64,000 nt of DNA from CAZGUH01 sp964529005 (GCA_964529005.1 CAZGUH010000001.1:186001-250000); one strand, 5' to 3'. Counted from the first letter of the stretch, positions 41,701-49,534 are shown. Made by a program: numbers and translations. Notes: generated from the sequence alone by a model not told the origin.

Positions 41701-42221
41701 ACGTCCGCTCCACACGGCGTGAGCTGATGCGTGTGATCAAGGCCGTCGACGTCGAGATCCAGACGGTGTTCGCGGCCGCGTTCGCGGACGTGGCGGCGAA
41801 CTTCGTCGAGCTGTTCACCTCGCTGTTCCCTGGCGGCGCCGGCAAGCTCGTGCTCACGAACCCGGACGACTTGCTGAACACCGGCATCGAGGTCGAGGCC
41901 AAGCCGAGTGGCAAGAACGTGAAGAAGCTGTCGTTGCTGTCGGGTGGCGAGCGGAGCCTGACGGCGCTCGCATACCTGTTCGCCGTGTTCCGCAGCCGCC
42001 CGTCCCCGTTCTACGTGATGGACGAGGTCGAGGCTGCTCTCGACGACGTCAACCTGCACCGCTTCCTCGGTCTGATCGCGGAGTTCCGCCGGGACGCGCA
42101 GCTCATCATCGTCAGCCACCAGAAGCGCACGATGGAGGCGGGCGACTGCCTCCTCGGGGTCACGATGCAGCCGGGCGGCTCGTCGAAGGTCGTCACCGAG
42201 CGCGCCGGCGCGCGCGCCTGA
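38739..42221 (+). CDS. smc: Chromosome segregation ATPase SMC
   Basis: 1160 residues. Condensin ATPase that compacts and segregates the chromosome. N-terminal head: LKSLTLKGFKSFADATVMQL, Walker A GPNGSGKSNVVDAI, Q-loop region; two long coiled coils (about 170-490 and 650-1000) around a hinge (about 500-640, ADGVAG-type: LAGVDGVAGTLLELVQIEDG); C-terminal head: signature LSGGERSLTALAYLFA and Walker B FYVMDEVEAALDDVN. Length is standard. GTG start at 38739 matches the family N-terminus and the upstream TAGCCT. ftsY follows after 47 nt, the common actinobacterial order. Confidence 0.96.
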   Translation: MFLKSLTLKGFKSFADATVMQLEPGVTVVVGPNGSGKSNVVDAIAWVLGAQAPSAVRSQKMDDVIFAGTAKRPALGRAEVGLTIDNSGGLLPIEFTEVTISRTLFRTGESEYAINGAPCRLLDVQELLSDAGVGRQQHVIISQGQIDAVLNARPEDRRSIIEEAAGVLKYRRRKEKAERRLESTEANLLRVQDLLREVRRQLRPLERQAEAARRHGDLVAELRALKVFLAGRDVAGLRARLATLAASKVDGAEREVELRADVARLDDEVAAAEHELTARGDTDVSDELVKVEQLRERARGLAAVIVERRRSMERDRQQLMDAGVVANLEAEAARLRDELAQVEADLLALAPAADDLAEAEAEFAAERAEAAELVDSEPSPSDAPSAASMAAEVRGELRSVRSAIERAGAERHKHQGQLDNLRQRVERLAGEIDRLKTACEQAEATEGTLVERAEAAERRAIAAQAAAEAASAARQEAAEDSSRWKARAEALQMALDTARARAGAERLAGVDGVAGTLLELVQIEDGWEIAVEAALGEALLAVVVTDPEAGRRALESLRSGGTSGAVIALGAQAPAPPTLGLGGQSVRAHVRGRDDAVDRLLDTLLGGAVLAPSWSEAIDLALAHPHAVVVTAEGDRFGTAGWRIGAGSTGATAAALDEAIEKAAASKAELDARDAAVRMCQAELVAARQAHAEAARELDANDAQFTAASEQLSRIQAQRREAEVQIEAVERALEESEARIERDATRLAELEALAPALEADEAAELAAARARTEAKARIDRRAAELARQRSDLEVRSAGLTERKTFLDRRLDETERRLEADVAAREIAAQGRVVIERNLAAAARLAVVVEAHRAVIEERHTALQELRRKQSDEVRALAHRLDELRRARTAAERQLDDARERSRRVEVDEAEARMRLEAAVETIRRDLEIEPEEAEAAEQPPLPEGVTATVRARDLERELRLMGPINPLALEEFTELQERHKFLEEQLEDVRSTRRELMRVIKAVDVEIQTVFAAAFADVAANFVELFTSLFPGGAGKLVLTNPDDLLNTGIEVEAKPSGKNVKKLSLLSGGERSLTALAYLFAVFRSRPSPFYVMDEVEAALDDVNLHRFLGLIAEFRRDAQLIIVSHQKRTMEAGDCLLGVTMQPGGSSKVVTERAGARA

Positions 42222-42253
42222 GCGGCGAGCCGACCGGCGTGCGGGCGCGCCGG

Positions 42254-42259
42254 TAAGGT
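42254..42259 (+). promoter_or_regulatory. -10-like TAAGGT before ftsY
   Basis: TAAGGT ends 9 nt before the ATG at 42269; no ribosome-binding site. Confidence 0.5.
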
Positions 42260-42268
42260 GGCGCGGCC

Positions 42269-43483
42269 ATGCCCTGGATCTATCTGCTCCTCATCGCCGT
42301 TGTCGTGGTGTTCGGCATCGGCGTCCTGCTGGTCAGCCGCCGCCGAGCCGGCAGCCAGATCGCACCGCCTGCGACGCCGCGGCCGCGGATCGACAAGCCG
42401 CCGCAACCGTCCGCTGACCGGCCGGAGCCGGGCGGCGTCGCCGTCGCCGAGCCGGACGTCGTGGAACTGGACGTCGTGGAACTGGACGTCGTGGAACCGG
42501 ACGTCGACGTCGTCGAGGAGATCGAGGTCGTCGAGGTCGTCGAGCCCGAGGTCATCGAGCGGCCCCGATTCCGCGATCGCATGCTCAAGGCGCGCGCCGC
42601 CCTCGCCGGGGTGCTCGGTGGCGTCCGCAGCCGCGACGCGATCACACAGGAGACGTGGGACGACCTCGAGGAGGCGCTGTTGCGCGCCGACGTCGGCGTC
42701 CGCGTCACCGACGAGCTGCTCGACGACCTCCGCCAGCGGGTGAAGAGCAAGGAGATCACGACGTCGGACGAGCTCGTCGGCGCACTGCGCGCCGACATGG
42801 TCAGCCGGCTCGACGACGCCGACCGATCGCTGCGCTTCGCCGATCCGGCCGACGGCCCGAACGTGTGGCTGTTCGTGGGCGTCAACGGCGTCGGCAAGAC
42901 GACGACCATCGGCAAGGTCGGCGCGCTGCAGATCGCCGAGGGCCGCAGCGTCATCATGGCGGCGGGCGACACGTTCCGCGCCGCGGCGGCCGAGCAACTC
43001 GGCACGTGGGCCGAGCGATCCGGCGCGGAGTTGGTGCGCGGATCGGAAGGCGGCGACCCGAGCGCGGTGATCTTCGACGCGGTCGAGCGCGCCGCTGCCC
43101 GCAAGGTCGACCTCGTGCTCGCCGATACCGCGGGGCGGCTGCACACGAAGACGAACCTGATGGACGAGCTGCGGAAGGTGCGCCGCGTCGCCGGCAAGGG
43201 TCGGGGGCAGGTCACCGAGGTGCTGCTGGTGCTCGACGCGACCACCGGCCAGAACGGGCTCACCCAGGCCCGCGAGTTCCGCGACGCGACGATGCAGGAC
43301 GACGGCGTGGGGGTCACCGGGGTCGTGCTGACGAAGCTCGACGGGTCGGCGAAGGGCGGCATCGTGTTCGCCATCGAAACGGAGTTCGGTCTGCCGGTGA
43401 AGTTGGTCGGTCTCGGTGAGTCGATCGGCGATCTCGTGCCGTTCGACCCCCATGAGTTCGTCTCTGCCCTCGTCGACGACTGA
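42269..43483 (+). CDS. ftsY: Signal recognition particle receptor FtsY
   Basis: 404 residues. SRP receptor GTPase that docks Ffh-bound ribosomes at the membrane. N-terminal TM anchor (YLLLIAVVVVFGIGVLLV), an acidic A-domain with three 5-residue repeats (DVVEL-type), N-domain helices, then the G domain: GVNGVGKTTTIGK (G1), AAGDTFRAAAAEQL (G2), DTAGRLHTKTNLMDEL (G3), TKLDGSAKGG (G4) and GLGESIGDLVPF. A membrane-anchored FtsY is usual in actinobacteria. Its SRP partner ffh lies 3.3 kb downstream, separated by two glycosidase genes. Confidence 0.96.
   Translation: MPWIYLLLIAVVVVFGIGVLLVSRRRAGSQIAPPATPRPRIDKPPQPSADRPEPGGVAVAEPDVVELDVVELDVVEPDVDVVEEIEVVEVVEPEVIERPRFRDRMLKARAALAGVLGGVRSRDAITQETWDDLEEALLRADVGVRVTDELLDDLRQRVKSKEITTSDELVGALRADMVSRLDDADRSLRFADPADGPNVWLFVGVNGVGKTTTIGKVGALQIAEGRSVIMAAGDTFRAAAAEQLGTWAERSGAELVRGSEGGDPSAVIFDAVERAAARKVDLVLADTAGRLHTKTNLMDELRKVRRVAGKGRGQVTEVLLVLDATTGQNGLTQAREFRDATMQDDGVGVTGVVLTKLDGSAKGGIVFAIETEFGLPVKLVGLGESIGDLVPFDPHEFVSALVDD
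42455..42499 (+). repeat. Three 15-nt tandem repeats in ftsY
   Basis: Units at 42455, 42470 and 42485 (GACGTCGTGGAACTG, the third differing by one base) encode DVVEL, DVVEL, DVVEP in the acidic linker. In-frame slippage here would change linker length without harming the GTPase. Confidence 0.85.
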
Positions 43484-43497
43484 CGTGATGCACCCCG

Positions 43498-43524
43498 CAG
43501 CGACGAGAAAGGCAGTGGTCGCTG
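43498..43524 (+). terminator. Hairpin after ftsY
   Basis: CAGCGAC (43498-43504) pairs with GTCGCTG (43518-43524) in the 84-nt gap between ftsY and the GH13 gene. No T-tract; weak terminator or processing site. Confidence 0.35.
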
Positions 43525-43567
43525 ACGAGGCGCCGCGCCCGAGGCTTTGGTCCCCGGGCCGGCAGGG

Positions 43568-45331
43568 ATGAGGTCGCACGTGGCGAGGGAAGCGCCAGCG
43601 ACGAGCCACACCGCGGCGCCGGAGAGGCGTCGCCATCCAAAGTGGTTTGACCGGGGTGTGGTGTACCAGGTGTACGTCCGGTCGTTCGCCGATGCGGACG
43701 GCGACGGCGTCGGAGACCTGCTCGGCATCCGCGATCGGATGGAGCACATCTCCTCGCTGGGCGTCGATGCCGTCTGGCTGACGCCGTGTTACCCGTCGCC
43801 GCAGTTCGATCATGGCTACGACGTGGCTGACTACCTCGACATCGACGAGCGCTTCGGCGGCATGGCCGCGTTCGATGAGATGATCGGCGCGGCTCGGCGC
43901 CACGGCGTTCGGGTCATGCTCGACATCGTCCCCAACCATTCGAGCTACGAGCACCCGCGCTTTCGCGCCGCGGTCGCCGCCGGCCGGGGCAGCGCAGAGC
44001 GGGCCTGGTACTACTTCCGCGACGGCCACGGACCGAGCGGCGACGAGCCGCCCAACAACTGGCGGGCGATGTTCGGCGGGCCGGCGTGGACGCGCGTCGC
44101 CGAGCCCGACGGGTCGCCCGGCCAGTGGTATCTGCACACGTTCACCCCGTGGCAGCCGGACTTCGATTGGGCCAACCCCGAGGTCGTCGCGTATTTCGAC
44201 GAGGTGCTGCGGTTCTGGTTCGACCGCGGTGTCGACGGATTCCGCGCCGACGCGGTGAGCCATCTCGGCAAGGCGCCGACGTTGCCCGATGACACGACGT
44301 TCGTGCAGGGGACGCTCGACACGGTGGCGATGGCGCGCAACCCGTTCGCCAACCATTGGCCGTCGCAGCATGCCGTCTGGCGACACTGGCGATCGGTGGT
44401 CGATCGGTACGAGGCCGACCATCCGGGACGCGAGCTCGTCATGGTCGCCGAGGCGTACGCGCCGCGCCGTCCCGATCTGGTGCTCGGCTACGTGATGCCC
44501 GACGAGTTCCACCAGTGCTTCGCCTTCGATCTCACGCTCAGCCCGTGGAACGCCTCGACGATGCGCGGGGCCATCGAGCCGACCGAATCTCTGGTGACAG
44601 CAGCGGGTGTGTGGCCGACGTGGGTGCTGGAGAACCACGACGTGCAGCGGGTGGTCACCCGTTACGGCCGCGCCGATGCGACGTCTGCGTCGTCGTGGAC
44701 GGGAAGCAACCTCGTGAGCAGTGAGGCGCCCGTCGACGTGGTCGCAGGACGGCGGCGCGCCCGTGCGGCGGCGCTGCTGCTGCTCGGTCTGCCGGGGTCG
44801 GTGTACCTCTATCAGGGTCAGGAGCTGGGCCTGCGGGAGGTGATCGAGCTGCCGATCGCGGTCCGCCAGGATCCCATGCTGCGCCACACTGGCGGGCGTC
44901 AGCTCGGGCGCGACGGCTGCCGGGTGCCCCTGCCGTGGACGATCGATCCGCGCGCGGCCCACGGGTTCTCGCTCGCCGCGCAGGCGGCGTCGCCGTGGCT
45001 CCCGCAGCCGCCGGATTGGGGCGAGTCGACCGTCGAGGCCGCCGAGGCCGACCCCGATTCGTTGCTGTGGCTCTACCGGCGGGCGATCACTGCGCGGCGC
45101 GAGATCGACGGCTTCGACGCGCCCGGCATGCGGTGGCACGCCGTCGCGGACGACGCGCTGGTGTTCTCCCGGGGCGCGGCCCTCGTCGCCGTCAACCTCG
45201 GCGCGGCGCCGCTCGATCTGCCCGACGACCTCGTCGAGCATCGGCGTGTCGCGCTCGCGTCGGAGCCGGGCCATGACGACCCGCGGGTCGTCCCTCCGGA
45301 CAGCGCTCTGTGGCTGGCGGTGACGCGCTGA
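43568..45331 (+). CDS. GH13-family alpha-glucosidase
   Basis: 587 residues. Hydrolyses alpha-glucosidic bonds of malto- or isomalto-oligosaccharides, sucrose or trehalose-like sugars. GH13 regions: DGVGDLLGIRDRMEHISSLG and VDAVWLTPCYPSPQFDHGYD at the start, MLDIVPNHSS (region I), GVDGFRADAVSHL (nucleophile Asp), VMVAEAYAP (acid/base Glu), VLENHDVQRV (third Asp). No signal peptide: cytoplasmic, so it acts on imported sugar. Start ATG 43568 is a choice; TTG 43547 and GTG 43580 are possible. Its stop overlaps the GH1 start (TGATG). With the ABC importer at 58-64 kb it could form a sugar-use system, though 13 kb apart. Confidence 0.9.
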   Translation: MRSHVAREAPATSHTAAPERRRHPKWFDRGVVYQVYVRSFADADGDGVGDLLGIRDRMEHISSLGVDAVWLTPCYPSPQFDHGYDVADYLDIDERFGGMAAFDEMIGAARRHGVRVMLDIVPNHSSYEHPRFRAAVAAGRGSAERAWYYFRDGHGPSGDEPPNNWRAMFGGPAWTRVAEPDGSPGQWYLHTFTPWQPDFDWANPEVVAYFDEVLRFWFDRGVDGFRADAVSHLGKAPTLPDDTTFVQGTLDTVAMARNPFANHWPSQHAVWRHWRSVVDRYEADHPGRELVMVAEAYAPRRPDLVLGYVMPDEFHQCFAFDLTLSPWNASTMRGAIEPTESLVTAAGVWPTWVLENHDVQRVVTRYGRADATSASSWTGSNLVSSEAPVDVVAGRRRARAAALLLLGLPGSVYLYQGQELGLREVIELPIAVRQDPMLRHTGGRQLGRDGCRVPLPWTIDPRAAHGFSLAAQAASPWLPQPPDWGESTVEAAEADPDSLLWLYRRAITARREIDGFDAPGMRWHAVADDALVFSRGAALVAVNLGAAPLDLPDDLVEHRRVALASEPGHDDPRVVPPDSALWLAVTR

Positions 45332-46719
45332 TGGCCGGCGGCGCGCTCGCGTTCCCTGCCGGCTTCGTGTGGGGCGCGGCGACGGCCAGCTACCAGATCG
45401 AGGGCGCGGTCGGCGTCGACGGGCGCGGCGGATCGGTGTGGGACGCCTTCAGCCACCAGCCGGGGCGAGTGCGCAACGGGGACACCGGCGACGTGGCGTG
45501 CGACCACTACGCCCGCATGCCCGGCGACGTCGACCTGATGGCCGAGCTCGGGCTCATGGCGTACCGGTTCTCGATCGCCTGGCCGCGGGTGCTGCCCGAG
45601 GGGGCCGGCAGAGTGAACGGCAAGGGGATGGGGTTCTACGACCGCCTCGTCGACGAGCTTCTCGAGCGTGGCATCGAACCGTTCCCCACGCTGTTCCACT
45701 GGGATCTGCCGCTCGCCTTGGAGAGCCGCGGCGGGTTCCGCGCCCGCGACAGCGTCCGCTGGTTCACCGACTATGCGCTCGCGGTCGTGTCGCGCCTGGG
45801 GGATCGGGTGCGGCACTGGGCGACGCTCAACGAGCCGTTCTGCTTCGCCTACCTGGGTCATGCGGCGGGTGTGCACGCGCCGGGCATGCGTGACCCGCGG
45901 GCCGCGGTCGCGGTCGCGCACCACCAGATGCTCGCCCACGCGAGCGCAGCGCGCGCGATGCGCTCGATCCGCGCCGACCTCCAAGTCGGCATCGCGCTCA
46001 ACCCGGCGCCGGTGCGATGGGACGGTCTCGACGCCGATCGCGGCGAGGAGATCGTCCGTCGTGTCGACGGCATCATGAATCGCTGGTTTCTCGACGCCGT
46101 GCTGCGCGGCCGGTACCCGGCGGACGTCATCGACGATCTCGGCGCCTGGGCGGAGGTGATCCACGACGGCGACGAGGCCGAGCTGGGAGCGCCGATCGAC
46201 TGGCTCGGGATCAACTACTACAACGATCACATCCTGCGCCCGGCGCGCGAGGGCGACCGGGCCGCAGCCCAGTACGTCACCGCTGCGAAGGTGGTGACCG
46301 TCGATCCGCCGCCCGACGACTGCACCGACAGCGGCTGGCCGATCACCCCCGACGGCTTCACCGAGTTGCTGGTGCGCATCCACCGCGAGCACCCGAACGG
46401 TCCGCCGATCTACATCACCGAGACCGGCGCGGCGTACGACGACCCGCTGATCGAAGGGCGTGTGGACGACCGCCGGCGCATCTCCTGGCTCGATCGCAAC
46501 TTGCGTGCGGTCCACGCCGCCATCGCCCAGGGCGTCGACGTCCGCGGGTGCTTCGTGTGGTCGTTGCTCGACAACTTCGAGTGGGCCGAGGGCTATGCGA
46601 AGCGCTTCGGGCTGGTGCACGTCGACTTCGACCGCCAGCGGCGCACACCCAAGGCCAGCGCCCGCTGGTACGGCGATCTCATCCGCACGAACGTCCTGCC
46701 GGAGAGACCCGAGGGCTGA
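45331..46719 (+). CDS. GH1-family beta-glucosidase
   Basis: 462 residues. Retaining glycosidase cutting beta-glucosides or beta-galactosides. Seen: FPAGFVWGAATASYQIEGAV at the start, RFSIAWPRVLPEG, acid/base Glu in ATLNEPFCFAYLGH, GINYYNDH, nucleophile Glu in IYITETGAAYDDPL, and SLLDNFEWAEGYAKRFGLVH. Full length and cytoplasmic. ATG overlaps the GH13 stop, so the two are coupled and presumably act on sugars of different anomeric linkage taken up together. Inserted in the SRP gene cluster between ftsY and ffh. Confidence 0.93.
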   Translation: MAGGALAFPAGFVWGAATASYQIEGAVGVDGRGGSVWDAFSHQPGRVRNGDTGDVACDHYARMPGDVDLMAELGLMAYRFSIAWPRVLPEGAGRVNGKGMGFYDRLVDELLERGIEPFPTLFHWDLPLALESRGGFRARDSVRWFTDYALAVVSRLGDRVRHWATLNEPFCFAYLGHAAGVHAPGMRDPRAAVAVAHHQMLAHASAARAMRSIRADLQVGIALNPAPVRWDGLDADRGEEIVRRVDGIMNRWFLDAVLRGRYPADVIDDLGAWAEVIHDGDEAELGAPIDWLGINYYNDHILRPAREGDRAAAQYVTAAKVVTVDPPPDDCTDSGWPITPDGFTELLVRIHREHPNGPPIYITETGAAYDDPLIEGRVDDRRRISWLDRNLRAVHAAIAQGVDVRGCFVWSLLDNFEWAEGYAKRFGLVHVDFDRQRRTPKASARWYGDLIRTNVLPERPEG

Positions 46720-46755
46720 CAGAGCGGGGGGACGGGGGTCGACGGGCGCGGCAGA

Positions 46756-46761
46756 TAGCCT
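46756..46761 (+). promoter_or_regulatory. -10-like TAGCCT before ffh
   Basis: TAGCCT ends 10 nt before the ATG at 46772. Confidence 0.5.
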
Positions 46762-46771
46762 GCCGAGAGCC

Positions 46772-48214
46772 ATGTTCGATTCGTTGTCCAGCCGTTTCGA
46801 CGGCATCTTCAAGCGCATTCGCGGCAAGGGTCGCCTGACCGAGGCCGATGTCGACGAGGTGCTGCGCGAGATCCGCACGGCGCTGCTCGAGGCCGACGTC
46901 AACGTGGGTGTCGTCCGCGAGGTCGTCGGCCGGATCCGGACCGAAGCGGTCGGCGCTCGGCTCTCCCAGGTGCTCGATCCGAGCCAACAGATCGTCAAGA
47001 TCGTCAACGGCCAGCTCACCGACATGCTGGGCGGCGAGACGCTGAAGATCACCTACGCCAGCAAGCCGCCCACCGTGGTCCTGATGGCGGGTCTCCAAGG
47101 AAGCGGCAAGACCACCAACTCGGCGAAGCTCGCCCGCTGGTTCAAGGCGCAGGGCCGCCAGCCGCTGATGGTCGGCGCCGACCTGCAACGCCCGGCCGCG
47201 GTCGAGCAGCTGCGCACGCTGGGCCGCCAGATCGACGTGCCGGTGTTCAGCGAGCCCGGCGACCCGGTCAACACGGCGCGGCGGGGCCTAGCCGAGGCGC
47301 GGCGGCTGGGCCGCGACGTCCTGATCGTCGACACCGCCGGCCGGCTGGCGATCGACGCCGAGATGATGGAGCAGGTCCGTCAGATCTCCGAGGCGATCGA
47401 GCCGCACTTCACGTTCCTCGTCATCGACGCGATGACCGGTCAGGACGCCGTCACGGTCGCCGAGTCGTTCCACGCCACGCTGGCGATCGACGGTGTCATC
47501 CTCTCCAAGCTCGACGGTGACGCCCGTGGCGGCGCGGCGCTCAGCGTCAAGCACGTCATCGGCCGCCCGATCGCGTTCGCCAGCACCGGCGAGAAGCTCG
47601 ACGCGTTCGAGCAATTCCATCCCGATCGCATGGCGGGCCGCATCCTCGGCATGGGCGACGTGCTGACGCTGATCGAGCAGGCCGAGCAGGCGTTCGAGAA
47701 GGACGAGGCCGAAAAGGCCGCCGAGAAGCTGCTGGAAGGCGAGTTCACGCTCGACGACTTCCTCGAGCAGATGCAGCAGCTGAAGAAGATGGGGCCGCTG
47801 GGCGGCCTGCTCAGCATGATGCCGGGCATCCCCAAGGAGCTGAAGGGCGCGAAGATCGAAGACGACCAGCTCAAGCCGGTCGAGGCGATCATCCGCAGCA
47901 TGACGCCGCTCGAGCGGCGCAAGCCGGAGCTGATCAACGGCAGCCGCCGCCTGCGCATCGCCAACGGCAGCGGCACGACCACAGCGGATGTGAACCGCCT
48001 GGTCAAGCAGTTCAGCGAGATGCAGAAGATGATGAAGCGCCTCGGCGGGATGAACACCAAGAAGGGCAAGCGTCGAATGCCCGGGGGGCTCGGAGCCCTC
48101 GCCGGCCTGGGTGGTGTCGGCGGTGGCCCCGGCGGTGGCCTACCCCCGGGCTTCCCCGACCTCGGCGCTCCCGGTGGTCTCGGGGGTCCCGGCGGCGGCC
48201 GCTTCCCCACCTGA
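46772..48214 (+). CDS. ffh: Signal recognition particle protein Ffh (SRP54)
   Basis: 480 residues. Binds signal sequences and 4.5S RNA. N domain (MFDSLSSRFDGIFKRIRGKG), G domain with GLQGSGKTTNSAKLA, DTAGRLAIDAEMM, LSKLDGDARGG and ASTGEKLDAFEQFH, and a Met-rich M domain (LEQMQQLKKMGPLGGLLSMM, SEMQKMMKRLGGMNTKKGK). The final 40 residues are a Gly/Pro-rich tail (GGVGGGPGGGLPPGFPDLGA) as found in many high-GC homologues. The SRP RNA gene is not apparent in this window. Confidence 0.96.
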   Translation: MFDSLSSRFDGIFKRIRGKGRLTEADVDEVLREIRTALLEADVNVGVVREVVGRIRTEAVGARLSQVLDPSQQIVKIVNGQLTDMLGGETLKITYASKPPTVVLMAGLQGSGKTTNSAKLARWFKAQGRQPLMVGADLQRPAAVEQLRTLGRQIDVPVFSEPGDPVNTARRGLAEARRLGRDVLIVDTAGRLAIDAEMMEQVRQISEAIEPHFTFLVIDAMTGQDAVTVAESFHATLAIDGVILSKLDGDARGGAALSVKHVIGRPIAFASTGEKLDAFEQFHPDRMAGRILGMGDVLTLIEQAEQAFEKDEAEKAAEKLLEGEFTLDDFLEQMQQLKKMGPLGGLLSMMPGIPKELKGAKIEDDQLKPVEAIIRSMTPLERRKPELINGSRRLRIANGSGTTTADVNRLVKQFSEMQKMMKRLGGMNTKKGKRRMPGGLGALAGLGGVGGGPGGGLPPGFPDLGAPGGLGGPGGGRFPT

Positions 48215-48282
48215 CCCCGCCCGCACCGCGCCCGCCCCGCGGGCTGCCCGCTGTCTCCCGACCCCACCCGTGCGCCACCCCC

Positions 48283-48377
48283 TTGGGCGCGAAATGTTGC
48301 CGTGGCGGCAGCGGATCGCGCCCGAGCAGGCCGTTCGGGCGCGGTTTGTCGCCGGGGTGGCAGCCGATCGCGCCCAA
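48283..48377. repeat. Paired intergenic palindrome, copy A (43-9-43 nt)
   Basis: Two 43-nt hairpin units (48283-48325 and 48335-48377) separated by 9 nt, in the 249-nt gap between ffh and rpsP. Each unit is TTGGGCGCG or TCGGGCGCG, 25 nt, then CGCGCCCRA, with an inner GCC/GGC stem. The outermost 12 nt (CCCTTGGGCGCG at 48280, CGCGCCCAAGGG to 48380) are perfect inverted repeats, so the whole can also fold as one long hairpin. A second element with the same unit and spacer lengths is at 56625-56719. The remainder of the gap holds only GC-rich sequence and the rpsP promoter. Confidence 0.85.
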
Positions 48378-48418
48378 GGGCTGGGTGGCGGCCGGGGGGA
48401 AAGCGTGGGCGCGGGGGC

Positions 48419-48424
48419 TAACCT
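48419..48424 (+). promoter_or_regulatory. -10-like TAACCT before rpsP
   Basis: TAACCT 39 nt before the rpsP ATG; the leader includes GAAGGAG 11 nt before the start. Probable promoter of the rpsP-khpA-rimM unit. Confidence 0.5.
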
Positions 48425-48463
48425 TGCAGGGTTTGTGAGTCGAAGAAGGAGCACCGATCCCTC

Positions 48464-48736
48464 ATGGCAGTGAAGCTGCGCCTGACCCGGGTAGGAAAGA
48501 CCAAGCAGCCGCAGTACCGCATCGTCGCGAGCGACAGCCGCTCTCCGCGGGACGGCCGCTTCATCGAGATCGTGGGCAACTACAACCCGCGCACCGAACC
48601 CAGCACGCTCAACGTCGACAACGACAAGGCCGTGCGCTGGCTGATGCAGGGCGCCCAGCCGACCGATCGGGTGCGCAAGCTGCTGGAGATCTCCGGCGCG
48701 TGGGAGCAGTTCGGCACCGCCAAGGCGGCCAGGTGA
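48464..48736 (+). CDS. rpsP: 30S ribosomal protein S16
   Basis: 90 residues. Small-subunit assembly protein. Family start MAVKLRLTRVGKTKQPQYRI, then VASDSRSPRDGRFIEIVGNY and the hydrophobic helix WLMQGAQPTDRVRKLLE. Full length for an actinobacterial S16. AAGGAG-type ribosome-binding site; the stop overlaps the khpA start (GTGA), giving the classical rpsP-khpA-rimM order. Confidence 0.97.
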   Translation: MAVKLRLTRVGKTKQPQYRIVASDSRSPRDGRFIEIVGNYNPRTEPSTLNVDNDKAVRWLMQGAQPTDRVRKLLEISGAWEQFGTAKAAR

Positions 48737-49011
48737 CCGACATCGATCACGACGTCAACGAGATCGCTGCGCCGGTCGCGACAGCGGTCCTCACCCACGT
48801 CGTCCGTTCGATCGTCGACGACCCCGACGCGGTGCGCGTCGAGGGTATTCCGGGGCGCAACCGCGTGAAGCTCGAGGTCAAGGTCGGCCCTGGAGATCTG
48901 GGCCGGGTCATCGGCCGCCGCGGCCGCACCGCCCAGAGCATCCGCACCGTGGTGCGAGCCGCCGCCACCCGCGACGGGGTGGATGTCGACGTCGACTTCG
49001 TCGACGACTGA
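48733..49011 (+). CDS. khpA: KH-domain RNA-binding protein KhpA
   Basis: 92 residues with a single type-II KH domain: VKLEVKVGPGDLGRVIGRRG containing the RNA-binding GxxG loop (GRRG), followed by TAQSIRTVVRAAATRDG. KhpA (YlqC) binds many transcripts together with KhpB and affects cell size and division in Gram-positives. GTG start overlaps the rpsP stop codon. rimM follows after 2 nt. Confidence 0.92.
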   Translation: MTDIDHDVNEIAAPVATAVLTHVVRSIVDDPDAVRVEGIPGRNRVKLEVKVGPGDLGRVIGRRGRTAQSIRTVVRAAATRDGVDVDVDFVDD

Positions 49012-49013
49012 CC

Positions 49014-49499
49014 TTGCCTGGCGGGGCAGCGCAACCGGAGGGCTTGCTCGAGGTCGGCCGGATCGGACGCGCCCACGGCATCCGCGGCGCGGTCTACGTA
49101 ACGCTCACCACCGACGTCGACGAGCGGCTCGACCCCGGGACGCAGCTGTGGGCCAAGGACCGCTGGTTGACGGTCGTGACCGCGCGTCATCAGCGCGAGG
49201 CCCGCTGGATCGTCGAGTTCGACGGTGTGGTCGACCGCACGAGCGCGGAGCGCCTGACCGGAACGGCATTGCTCGCCGAACCCGTCGACGACCCTGACGC
49301 TCTGTGGGTGCACGATCTCGTCGGCGCGCAGGTCGTCGAGGTCGACGGGACACCACGCGGCGAATGCGTCGCGGTGATTGCCAATCCCGCCAACGACCTG
49401 CTCGAGCTGGACAGCGGCGCCCTCGTGCCCGTGACGTTCGTGACCGAGGTGGCCGGCGGCATGATCACGATCGATCCGCCCGAAGGCCTCTTCGACTGA
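49014..49499 (+). CDS. rimM: 16S rRNA processing protein RimM
   Basis: 161 residues. Assists maturation of the 30S head and binds S19. N-terminal RimM domain (LEVGRIGRAHGIRGAVYVTL, with the conserved GxIxxxHGIRGxV) and C-terminal PRC-barrel-like domain (LWVHDLVGAQVVEVDGTPRG, PVTFVTEVAGGMITIDPPEG). TTG start at 49014, 2 nt after khpA; rare start codon but the only one that preserves the family N-terminus without overlap. Confidence 0.92.
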   Translation: MPGGAAQPEGLLEVGRIGRAHGIRGAVYVTLTTDVDERLDPGTQLWAKDRWLTVVTARHQREARWIVEFDGVVDRTSAERLTGTALLAEPVDDPDALWVHDLVGAQVVEVDGTPRGECVAVIANPANDLLELDSGALVPVTFVTEVAGGMITIDPPEGLFD

Positions 49500-49534
49500 G
49501 GGCGGGTGCCGGAGCGAGCGCCACACGCGATTCG

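Noticed and set aside
42011..45274. Minus-strand frame of over 1000 codons opposite smc end, ftsY and GH13
   Set aside because: All three genes on the plus strand have intact catalytic motifs; the antisense translation looks like random GC-rich sequence.
48215..48463. 4.5S SRP RNA or tRNA in the gap after ffh
   Set aside because: No conserved SRP Alu/S-domain tetraloop or tRNA T-loop is visible; the gap is explained by the palindrome pair and the rpsP promoter.
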